From positions 1-64,000 of the forward strand of contig CAVTZP010000002.1 of the NCBI GenBank assembly GCA_963739245.1: a stretch of DNA of 64,000 bases. The letters run 5' to 3'. A program made the translations under genes and the position numbers. Within the stretch, counting starts at the first letter, position 1. Every line of letters begins with the position of its first letter. Of this stretch, positions 26,230 through 33,162 are shown one piece after another. The stretch is from CAVTZP01 sp963739245 (GTDB lineage: Bacteria > Chloroflexota > Dehalococcoidia > Dehalococcoidales > BS750m-G39). A model generated the notes under the pieces. That model saw only the letters and a program-made list of their open reading frames with translations. It was not told the origin of the DNA and did no database searches.

Positions 26230-26967
26230 TTATTGCTTGAGTGCCGTTGGTGAGCAAACGGGGCAATTCTCGTTTTTCTTGATGTCATAAATCTGGAACT
26301 TGATATCATCACCGTTAAAGAGCAGCAGTTTTCCGGCTAGTGCCGGGCGGCGACCAATAAGCAGTTTGATAGCTTCCAGAGCTTGCAGGTTGGCTATAAT
26401 TGCCGGCGTCACTCCGAGAACGCCGAGCCCGCTGGTACCTTCAGGGCAAAGACATGCCAGGCATGGTGTTTGTCCGGGGATGATGGTGGTAATCATGCCC
26501 CTCAGGCGTGAGACACCAGCATAAATGTAGGGAATCTTTAGCTTAACACACGCCGCATTCACTATGAGCCGGGTGGTTACATTATCTGTGCCGTCAAGTA
26601 CTACCTGGGCTCCATTGATGACACCAAGGACGTTGTCTTCTGTTATCTTGGTAAAGACGGGGGTGATTTGGACTAGGGGATTTAGTTTGGATAGCTTTCT
26701 TTGAGCGACTATTACCTTCTTCTCTCCGATGTCCTCTTCCCAGTAGAGAATCTGCCGATTCAAATCAGACAGTTCAACAATATCAAAATCAACGATGGTA
26801 ATGTGTCCGACCCCAGCCGCCGTCAGGTAGGTTCCCGAGGCACAGCCTAGCCCGCCTACACCAACTATAGTAGCATGGGCGTTTTTTAACTTGTTTTGCC
26901 CTTCTTCACCAAAATCTGGGATTATCAGTTGCCGATTATATCTAACAAGTTCCTTTTGCTCAAGCAT
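26230..26967 (-). CDS. ThiF/MoeB/HesA-family adenylyltransferase
   Basis: The product (245 residues from ATG 26967) is an E1-like enzyme that would adenylate the C-terminus of a ubiquitin-like sulfur carrier. It begins with RYNRQLIIPDFGEEGQ, carries the nucleotide loop IVGVGGLGCASGTYLTAAGVG, the DFDIVELSDLNRQ block, DGTDN, and two zinc-type pairs, CLACLC and CPVC. The chosen ATG has GGCGGAG before it; an in-frame start at 27003 would overlap the preceding gene. The partner is very likely the MoaD-like protein just upstream, and the context points to pterin-cofactor synthesis for the nearby Mo/W enzymes. Confidence 0.88.
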   Translation of the reverse strand: MLEQKELVRYNRQLIIPDFGEEGQNKLKNAHATIVGVGGLGCASGTYLTAAGVGHITIVDFDIVELSDLNRQILYWEEDIGEKKVIVAQRKLSKLNPLVQITPVFTKITEDNVLGVINGAQVVLDGTDNVTTRLIVNAACVKLKIPYIYAGVSRLRGMITTIIPGQTPCLACLCPEGTSGLGVLGVTPAIIANLQALEAIKLLIGRRPALAGKLLLFNGDDIKFQIYDIKKNENCPVCSPTALKQ

Positions 26968-26984
26968 TTTTTCTCCGCCGATGC

Positions 26985-27368
26985 CTAGCCATCCCAGCGC
27001 CACAGCATCTTGACCTTCACTTCGTCGCCGTCTCTTAGCATTGTATCAAGACCAGCCGGCAATGATAAATAATTTTTACCGTTAACAAAGACGTCGTAGT
27101 CAAAGTCAAGTTGATTAGTTTCTTGGACGACGGGGTCAAAATCGACATTAGCCTGCTTATATCGATGTGACAGCTCGGCGAGCAGTGCTTTCAGGGTGTT
27201 ACCTGCCACCTCTATTTCAATAACCCCCCTTTCCCTAGCCTCAGGCCAGGGTGCATAAAGCCAGGGCATAATAATGGTGAGCAGACCCTCTCGGGTTACT
27301 TCCTTAGCAGGATTAATTATGATTATCAATTCCGAGAAACCGGGCATTACCGCCGCTTTCACACCCAC
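26985..27368 (-). CDS. MoaD/ThiS-like ubiquitin-fold sulfur carrier candidate
   Basis: The 127-residue product ends with a beta-grasp-like region: VIEIEVAGNTLKALLAELSHRY, then YDVFVNGKNYLSLPAGLDTMLRDGDEVKV, resembling MoaD and ThiS. It is longer than MoaD (about 80 residues) because of an N-terminal extension, and it ends WRWDG rather than the usual Gly-Gly. Either one Gly suffices, the tail is trimmed, or it acts otherwise. GTG 27368 or GTG 27362 could be the start; GGAGG precedes both. It lies 17 bases upstream of the MoeB-like gene. Confidence 0.7.
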   Translation of the reverse strand: MGVKAAVMPGFSELIIIINPAKEVTREGLLTIIMPWLYAPWPEARERGVIEIEVAGNTLKALLAELSHRYKQANVDFDPVVQETNQLDFDYDVFVNGKNYLSLPAGLDTMLRDGDEVKVKMLWRWDG

Positions 27369-27493
27369 CTCCGGTACAGTTCATTCGCCAAGCGTCTGGC
27401 TTCTCCCCCACCAAGGCTGTGTCCCATAATTGGTGGAGATTCTTCGACCATATCATATATCCTATGGTAATGAGCGTCAATTACTTTAGACAT
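27359..27493 (-). CDS. Small ORF upstream of the MoaD-like gene, unrecognised
   Basis: From ATG 27493, with GGAG 9 bases upstream, this frame encodes 44 residues starting MSKVIDAHYHRIYDMVEE and containing GHSLGGGEARRLANELYRRW. It overlaps the start of the MoaD-like gene by about 10 bases, as expected for a coupled operon. The composition looks protein-like, but I recognise no family. A longer in-frame version reaches 27577. Confidence 0.4.
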   Translation of the reverse strand: MSKVIDAHYHRIYDMVEESPPIMGHSLGGGEARRLANELYRRWV

Positions 27494-27627
27494 TGGCGCA
27501 TGCTCCGATGGGGCGATACAACTAGGGACGGCTTGACAGTAAGACCGCAACGAACTACGATTAATATTTAGTAACAAATGGGACCGGCTTGAACATCAAG
27601 TCGGTCATTCTAAAAAACCGAGGTGAT

Positions 27628-28221
27628 ATGCAAAGTAAGCCGTGGCGAAGACTATGGCACCTGGTTGGTGGCTCACTCTTCCCTGTCCTGGCTCTATTTA
27701 TCTCTACTCCGGCACTACTTATCAGTCTCGGAGCAACGGCTGCTCTCTCTGTTGCCTTTGAGATAACCAGATTTACCTCTCATAGCTTAAACCAGTGGAC
27801 GGTGACACACCTTAGGGTGATTCTGAAGCAGCAGGAGAGGTTTCACCTAACTGGAACCACCTATCTTCTCCTTTCTTCCTTTGCCGTCTTTGTCTTATTT
27901 GACAAATATGTGGCTATCACCTCTCTTCTCTTCGTGGCTATCGGTGACCTTATGGCTACGATAATCGGGGGGAAGTTTGGCCGACGAAGAATATTTGATA
28001 AAAGCCTGGAGGGAAGCCTCGCCTGTCTGGCATCCTGCCTCTTAATCGGATTGGGGATGAGCCGGGTTAGCCCGGCCTTAGTTCTGCCAGCAGCTATTGC
28101 CGGGGCTATCTCAGCCACGCTAGTTGAGCTATTGCCTATCCCTATTGATGATAACCTTACTATCCCCCTCTTTAGTGCCGGTATTATGACACTCACTGCG
28201 TTTTATCTTGGTAGGGTTTAG
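27628..28221 (+). CDS. SEC59/DGK1/VTE5-family lipid kinase or cytidylyltransferase-like membrane protein
   Basis: The product (197 residues from ATG 27628, which has GAGGTG before it; TTG 27589 is an alternative) is a membrane protein with about six hydrophobic segments. Its conserved block AIGDLMATIIGGKFGRR...DKSLEGSLA matches the CTP-dependent dolichol/phytol/diacylglycerol kinase superfamily, in which GD and KSxEG are the key motifs. It probably phosphorylates an isoprenoid or lipid alcohol. It stands alone between opposite-strand genes. Confidence 0.8.
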   Translation: MQSKPWRRLWHLVGGSLFPVLALFISTPALLISLGATAALSVAFEITRFTSHSLNQWTVTHLRVILKQQERFHLTGTTYLLLSSFAVFVLFDKYVAITSLLFVAIGDLMATIIGGKFGRRRIFDKSLEGSLACLASCLLIGLGMSRVSPALVLPAAIAGAISATLVELLPIPIDDNLTIPLFSAGIMTLTAFYLGRV

Positions 28222-28266
28222 ATAGCATAGGGGAGGAAATCACCAGCATGACACAATAGCAAAAGT

Positions 28267-28315
28267 GCAGGCTGCCTCCAGGGTGGAGGAAATAACCACC
28301 CTCAAGACAGCCTGC
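28267..28315 (-). terminator. Nested stem-loop between convergent genes
   Basis: GCAGGCTG (28267-28274) pairs with CAGCCTGC (28308-28315), and inside it AGGGTGG pairs with CCACCCT. On the minus strand the stem is followed by ACTTTTG. It lies just past the stop of the binding-protein gene and faces the end of the kinase-like gene, so it probably terminates the former and perhaps both. Confidence 0.6.
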
Positions 28316-28348
28316 TTACTATTACCGCTAAACTCCTAAATTCAATAA

Positions 28349-29608
28349 CTACTTTGGCCACGCCGGCTTGGGGTATTCAAAGTCTGCGGTAAGCTTGGTG
28401 GCAGACCATGGACCTCCGCCGACGACTTCATATAGACCATTCTGCCACTGGCCAACCTCCCCTTGATGGGTTTCCTTGGCCAGAAGCCCGCCGCCGCCAC
28501 CGATTGTCGTGTAATAGGTATCTCCCAGAAGCGTAGTGAAATGCCCGGTAGCGTATATATCCCTTATCGCCTTCTGGTCAAGGGCCCCGGCCTTCTCTAT
28601 AGCCTGCTTCCAGAAATCCAATGCCCCATAAAAGAGGTCTGACCCCCACCCATTCCAGACATCCTCAGGCGCGTTGCCGTAGAGTTTTACAAATAATGTC
28701 TCCATCTCGGGAGACTGTTTCCGGTTCCAGGTAGCCCAAGCACATACCCCCTCCACCGCCGGGCCAAACGCGGTATGGAAGAAACCGTAGTTGCCTCCAG
28801 GTCCCAATATAAAAGCCTTGGGGTTGTAGCCAAGGGCTATCGACGTACCGGTAACCGGCATAATCTGGTCGGGATAGGCAAAGCAGCAGAAGGCATCGGC
28901 ACCAGACGCCTGAGCATCCAGTATCACGGGGGCAAAGTCCTTAAGGCCGGGGGGAAGGCTCACGTTGCCCAGGACCTTAATCCCCACCCTGGCAAATTCG
29001 TTACCGGCAACACCGGCGTACTCAATGCCATGGAGGTCGGCAATATAGGTCACATATGCCGTCTTGGCGCCGGCTTTGGCAAGCATGTCAGCCCAAACCG
29101 GAACCTCGTACCAGTCGGAAAAACTCAGGTTGATGAACACATAGGGCAGGCTGGGGAGCATGTCCTTCATCGTGGTAGCACCACCCTCAAAGGTCGGCAG
29201 TACATACCCCAACTTATTGGCGATAGGGGCCTGAGCAAAAAGCATGGCGGTGCTATTAGAAGACCATATAGAGTCAACCTTGTCCTCAACGATGAGCTTC
29301 TCCGTTAGCCTCACCGCCGTGCCCACGTCAGATTTATCATCATAGATGAGTGTCTCTACGGGCAATTTCTTGCCGTACTCGGTCACAAATATCCCGCCGG
29401 CGGCATTGACCTCGGGAACAAATGCCTTATAGATTGGCCCGAATCCCGAAACCTCAATCGCAGTCAGTGGGCCGGAGAGGGACCTTGCCATGCCAACAAC
29501 GATTTTATCCTTGACTGGCGCTTTTGGGGCACAGGCAGAGCACAAAGGCAATACTACCAGTGCTACCAACACTATGGCTATCAAACTAAAAAATACCTTT
29601 TTGTTCAC
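28349..29608 (-). CDS. Branched-chain amino acid-type ABC transporter substrate-binding lipoprotein
   Basis: The 419-residue product is a periplasmic-binding-fold protein (Peripla_BP_6, LivJ type). It starts with a lipoprotein signal: a KK pair, a long hydrophobic stretch and a Cys about 25 residues in (SAC or PLC lipobox). The mature part begins with DKIVVGMARSLSGPLTAIE and has the hinge-fold pattern of the family. I use GTG 29608 because AAAGGAG lies upstream; the frame extends to 29668. No permease or ATPase genes are adjacent. Members bind amino acids, but also aromatic acids; the neighbouring genes would suit an aromatic ligand, which is inference. Confidence 0.88.
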   Translation of the reverse strand: MNKKVFFSLIAIVLVALVVLPLCSACAPKAPVKDKIVVGMARSLSGPLTAIEVSGFGPIYKAFVPEVNAAGGIFVTEYGKKLPVETLIYDDKSDVGTAVRLTEKLIVEDKVDSIWSSNSTAMLFAQAPIANKLGYVLPTFEGGATTMKDMLPSLPYVFINLSFSDWYEVPVWADMLAKAGAKTAYVTYIADLHGIEYAGVAGNEFARVGIKVLGNVSLPPGLKDFAPVILDAQASGADAFCCFAYPDQIMPVTGTSIALGYNPKAFILGPGGNYGFFHTAFGPAVEGVCAWATWNRKQSPEMETLFVKLYGNAPEDVWNGWGSDLFYGALDFWKQAIEKAGALDQKAIRDIYATGHFTTLLGDTYYTTIGGGGGLLAKETHQGEVGQWQNGLYEVVGGGPWSATKLTADFEYPKPAWPK

Positions 29609-29760
29609 TTGTTTCTCCTTTCTAAAGATTCTTACCGTTATATTAGACTTCTTATCATATAATCTCACATATCTCGGCCCTCCTCTTCATTATGATATCA
29701 GCTCTAGTAGCTTAGTAGACTATGAGGTGAGTTAAAGACTAAGGCATTACCTCCCCTTTG

Positions 29761-30792
29761 TCAAGCAACCTGAAGCAATATTTTGATGTTATCCTCCTTA
29801 CTGGTAACCAGCTTTTCAAACCCCATCTCTACCGCATCCTTAAGCGGCACTTTTGCCGTAATTAAGCGGCGGGGGTCAATTCTTTTATCCGCTAGCAAAG
29901 CGATAGCCATCTTCCCCTCGTGGACATAAATGGGGCTACCGACAATAGTTTTCTGATTAAACATCACGCTCTGAAAGTGAATCGAGCTCGGCTTTTCAAA
30001 GACCCCCACAATCACGATGGTCCCACCTTTTCGAGCTAGGTCTATAGCTAGCTGGGGGGTAGCCGGGTGGCCAACACACTCAAAGGATATGTCCACACCT
30101 AATCCATCGGTCAGACTGGCAACCTGCTTCACCGGCTCACCATCGTCAGGGTTGATAAACGCCGTAGCTCCCATAGCCAAGGCAATCTCCCCTCTACGCT
30201 TAATCTTATCCGCAACATAAACTTCGGCTGCCCCGGCCGCCCTGGCGGCCAATAGAACGCAAAGACCGATAGTACCCGAGCCGACAATTGCCACCCTATC
30301 CCCGGGACGGACATTACCCTGGCGAACAGCGTGAATGGCTACTGCCAAAGGCTCTACCAGAGCCCCAACTTCATCGGACACCGAATCGGGAAGCTTATAA
30401 ACGGCGTAACTGGGAATGACCACATACTCAGCCATACAGCCATCCACGGTCAGACCGGTGAAACCCGCCTTCAGGCAAATATTATACATGGCTCTTTTAC
30501 AAAAAAAACATTCGCCGCAGAACCAATAACCGACTCCGGTTACCCGCTCGCCAACCTTAAAGTCTGTCACCCCTTTACCCACCTCGGCGACTCTGCCCGC
30601 AAACTCATGCCCTAAAGTCAGCGGCACCTTGTCGACAGCAATCATGCCCGGACCAGATTCATATTCCTTCAAGTCGCTACCGCAGATACCAGCCAGGTTA
30701 ACTTTCACCTTTACCTGCCCCGGCCCCGGAGACGGTTCAGGTACATCTTCATAGCGAAGGTCTTTTCTACCATACCACCTTAAGGCTTTCAT
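29761..30792 (-). CDS. Zinc-dependent medium-chain alcohol dehydrogenase
   Basis: The 343-residue product is an NAD(P)-dependent MDR dehydrogenase of the sorbitol/butanediol/threonine dehydrogenase group. It has the catalytic zinc site (AGICGSDLKEY, GHEFAGRV with the His-Glu pair), the structural zinc cysteines in CGECFFCKRAMYNIC, and a Rossmann loop VAIVGSGTIGLCV. ATG 30792 follows AGGAGGG. It lies 11 bases downstream of the FAD/GltD fusion gene, so it is in the same operon and may supply or use the NAD(P)H that fusion protein handles. The substrate is unknown. Confidence 0.93.
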   Translation of the reverse strand: MKALRWYGRKDLRYEDVPEPSPGPGQVKVKVNLAGICGSDLKEYESGPGMIAVDKVPLTLGHEFAGRVAEVGKGVTDFKVGERVTGVGYWFCGECFFCKRAMYNICLKAGFTGLTVDGCMAEYVVIPSYAVYKLPDSVSDEVGALVEPLAVAIHAVRQGNVRPGDRVAIVGSGTIGLCVLLAARAAGAAEVYVADKIKRRGEIALAMGATAFINPDDGEPVKQVASLTDGLGVDISFECVGHPATPQLAIDLARKGGTIVIVGVFEKPSSIHFQSVMFNQKTIVGSPIYVHEGKMAIALLADKRIDPRRLITAKVPLKDAVEMGFEKLVTSKEDNIKILLQVA

Positions 30793-30803
30793 ATCTCACC
30801 CTC

Positions 30804-33161
30804 CTATTTACAGGCTAGTATTGCTCGTTTAACCAGCGTCTTGGCTATCTGAATCTTGTACCGGTTGTTTATCACTGGACAGGTGTCGGTGACTACCGCA
30901 TTAGCCGCACCTTCGGCAGTTGAATCGTTAATCGATTTACCTCTTATGTACTCCTCTGCCCTGGTTGCCCGGTAGGGGTTGTTATACACCGCGTTCAGGC
31001 ATATCCTGGCTTTCTTAACTACCCCCTTCTCACTTTCTATGGCGGCGGCACAGTTAACTACCGGGAAGTCTATCGACTTCCTGAGGGCAAACTTAATGAA
31101 CTTGGACCTCGTGCTAGCACCAGGTATCGGAACTTCAATTTCCAGAACTATCTCATCGTCATCCAGGACTGTCGCCTTATCGCCGGCCACAGTGAAAAAC
31201 CTTTCTGCCTCAATAACCCGTTTTGTGGTCTTGATTTTAGCCCCCAAAGCTATCAAAGCCGGGGCCATGTCTGATGAGCTAACGGCCACACAGCCGCAAT
31301 TGAAACATCTATTGGCTTCGGTCTCGACGGCACTCAAGCCCAGACTGCTAACCTCCTCAATATCTATGCTCTTAATTCTCTTTGCTACCGGGAGTTCCGG
31401 GGTTTTAACCCGGCTTGTTTTCTTAAGGTATGAACTGTTGAACTTCTCCGGAAGCTTAACCGCCTCGCTGTCTTTATATCGGGTTCCCGTGCCTCCAAGA
31501 TATTGGTCTATGGAGCTTGCCGCTCTCCTCCCACTAGCTATGGCGGCAACAACTGTTGATGGGCCGGTGACGAAATCCCCACCGGCAAAGACATTCTTGC
31601 CCAAGGAATGCGTAGCGGTATCCACCTTCAGCCGTCCGTTTTTGTCCAAGAACTCGGCAGGGATAGTTGAGGTGTCTGGTTCTTCCCCGATTGCCTTTAT
31701 TACCGCATCAAACTCAGTGGTAAATTCCGAGCCTTCTACCGGCACGGGCTGAGGTCTTCCCGTCTCGTCTAAAGGCCCCAGCCGCATTCTGGTGCACTTA
31801 AGGACTATCTGGCTACCCTTCTTCGACGCTTCCACGGGCAGGGTAAGGAACTGGATTCTAATGCCTTCCTCCTCTGCCCTGTTAACCTCCTCCTTTACCG
31901 CGGGCATCTCCGCCTTGCTGCGCCGATAGATAATCACCGGTTCCGCTCCTAGCCTCAGCAGCGTTCTGGCAACATCTATGGCGGCGTTGCCACCGCCTAT
32001 CACTGCGATTTTCTTTCCCGGCAGTTCTCTAACCCCAAGATTCGAATTTCTCAGGAACTCCAAGCCAGATATCATCAATTTCTCGCCCTTTACCCCTGAT
32101 AGCCTTTCTTTCCCGGCTCCGCAGGCCATGAAGACAGCATCAAAGCGTTTCATAAGCTCTTCCACTTTGATATCCTCACCGACATTAGCCTTAAGCTTGA
32201 ATTGGATTCCGGTGCCCTCAAGGGCTTTGACCTGCCGCCGGACAATGTCCTTAGGCAGCCGGTACGGCGGTATACCATAGGTGAGCAGCCCGCCCGCTTC
32301 TTGCATCTGGTCAAAGACAGTTACGCCGTAGCCAAGCCTCCTGAGGTAATATGCCGCCGAAAGCCCGGCCGGCCCAGAACCGACGATAGCCACGCTCTTT
32401 TTGACCTCACTTTGCGGAGATTTAAATATCTCGTCCATATTCTCCAGGACATAATCACCAATGAACCTCTCGGCGCCCTTAATGGATATTGGTTCGTCAA
32501 AATTACCCCGATTGCACTCGCCCTCGCAGAAATGGGGGCAGACCCTCCCCGTTATTGCCGGGATGGGGTTGAAATCAAGCAGTATTCTGGCGGCGCCAGC
32601 CAGGTCGCCGTCCCTGATTTTACTCAGGTAGGAGGGTATATCCACGCTAGCCGGGCAATCAGTGGCGCAAGGCGTGCCATTTACCCTGGTGCCGCCGAAT
32701 ATGGAATGGTATCTCCCATCCCCGGTTAAAGCGTAGCACACCCTGCCCCCCTTCCTCAGGCAGTAGAACCTATTATCAGGAACCCAGTAGTACCAGCACC
32801 GGTTACTCTGACAGATGTTACCGCCGATAGTACCCATCTCCCTGATATGTGGCGAGGCGGTGCTACGAGCGGCCTCAGCCAATATGGCGCACTTTTCTTT
32901 TACCGTCTTGTCCCGGGCGATGTCCTCGAGCCGAGTCAGGGCGCCAAGCCTTAATATTTTGCCTTCTTCCCTGATATAATCCAGGCCGGAAATGGTCTTG
33001 ATATTGACTAGGACATCCGGGTATTCCGGCAATATCTCATCCTTCATCTGGCCCAACAGGTCAGTACCACCGGCGATGACCCTCGCCTTTTCCCCGTAGT
33101 CCTTGAGGACTGAGGTTGCCTCTTCTATTGAACCGGCGTTTATATGTTTGAATCTCTTCAT
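30804..33161 (-). CDS. Molybdenum hydroxylase FAD subunit with an inserted GltD-type NAD(P)H oxidoreductase
   Basis: The product (785 residues from ATG 33161, 1 base after the preceding stop) is a nested fusion. Residues 1 to about 115 are the first half of the FAD subunit (VIAGGTDLLGQ, MGTIGGNICQ). A cysteine loop like that of 4-hydroxybenzoyl-CoA reductase follows (NRCWYYW, FYCLRKGG, VCYALTGDGRYHS). Then comes a complete GltD/PreT-like module: CATDCPASVDIPSYL, GRVCPHFCEGECNRG, FAD loop AIVGSGPAGLSAAYYLRRLG, NADPH loop AVIGGGNAAIDVARTLLRLG, and NVFAGGDFVTGP. About residue 615 the FAD subunit resumes (RCFNCGCVAV) to the end. Ordinary FAD subunits have about 290 residues. The design implies direct electron exchange between NAD(P)H and the molybdenum enzyme. 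Confidence 0.93.
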   Translation of the reverse strand: MKRFKHINAGSIEEATSVLKDYGEKARVIAGGTDLLGQMKDEILPEYPDVLVNIKTISGLDYIREEGKILRLGALTRLEDIARDKTVKEKCAILAEAARSTASPHIREMGTIGGNICQSNRCWYYWVPDNRFYCLRKGGRVCYALTGDGRYHSIFGGTRVNGTPCATDCPASVDIPSYLSKIRDGDLAGAARILLDFNPIPAITGRVCPHFCEGECNRGNFDEPISIKGAERFIGDYVLENMDEIFKSPQSEVKKSVAIVGSGPAGLSAAYYLRRLGYGVTVFDQMQEAGGLLTYGIPPYRLPKDIVRRQVKALEGTGIQFKLKANVGEDIKVEELMKRFDAVFMACGAGKERLSGVKGEKLMISGLEFLRNSNLGVRELPGKKIAVIGGGNAAIDVARTLLRLGAEPVIIYRRSKAEMPAVKEEVNRAEEEGIRIQFLTLPVEASKKGSQIVLKCTRMRLGPLDETGRPQPVPVEGSEFTTEFDAVIKAIGEEPDTSTIPAEFLDKNGRLKVDTATHSLGKNVFAGGDFVTGPSTVVAAIASGRRAASSIDQYLGGTGTRYKDSEAVKLPEKFNSSYLKKTSRVKTPELPVAKRIKSIDIEEVSSLGLSAVETEANRCFNCGCVAVSSSDMAPALIALGAKIKTTKRVIEAERFFTVAGDKATVLDDDEIVLEIEVPIPGASTRSKFIKFALRKSIDFPVVNCAAAIESEKGVVKKARICLNAVYNNPYRATRAEEYIRGKSINDSTAEGAANAVVTDTCPVINNRYKIQIAKTLVKRAILACK

Positions 33162-33162
33162 G

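Noticed and set aside
28775..29308. Plus-strand ORF of 177 codons
   Set aside because: It is antisense to the substrate-binding lipoprotein gene, which has a signal peptide and a clear family fold.
30979..31752. Plus-strand ORF of 257 codons
   Set aside because: It is antisense to the FAD/GltD fusion gene; the low-complexity Ser/Thr/Leu product is typical of a shadow frame.
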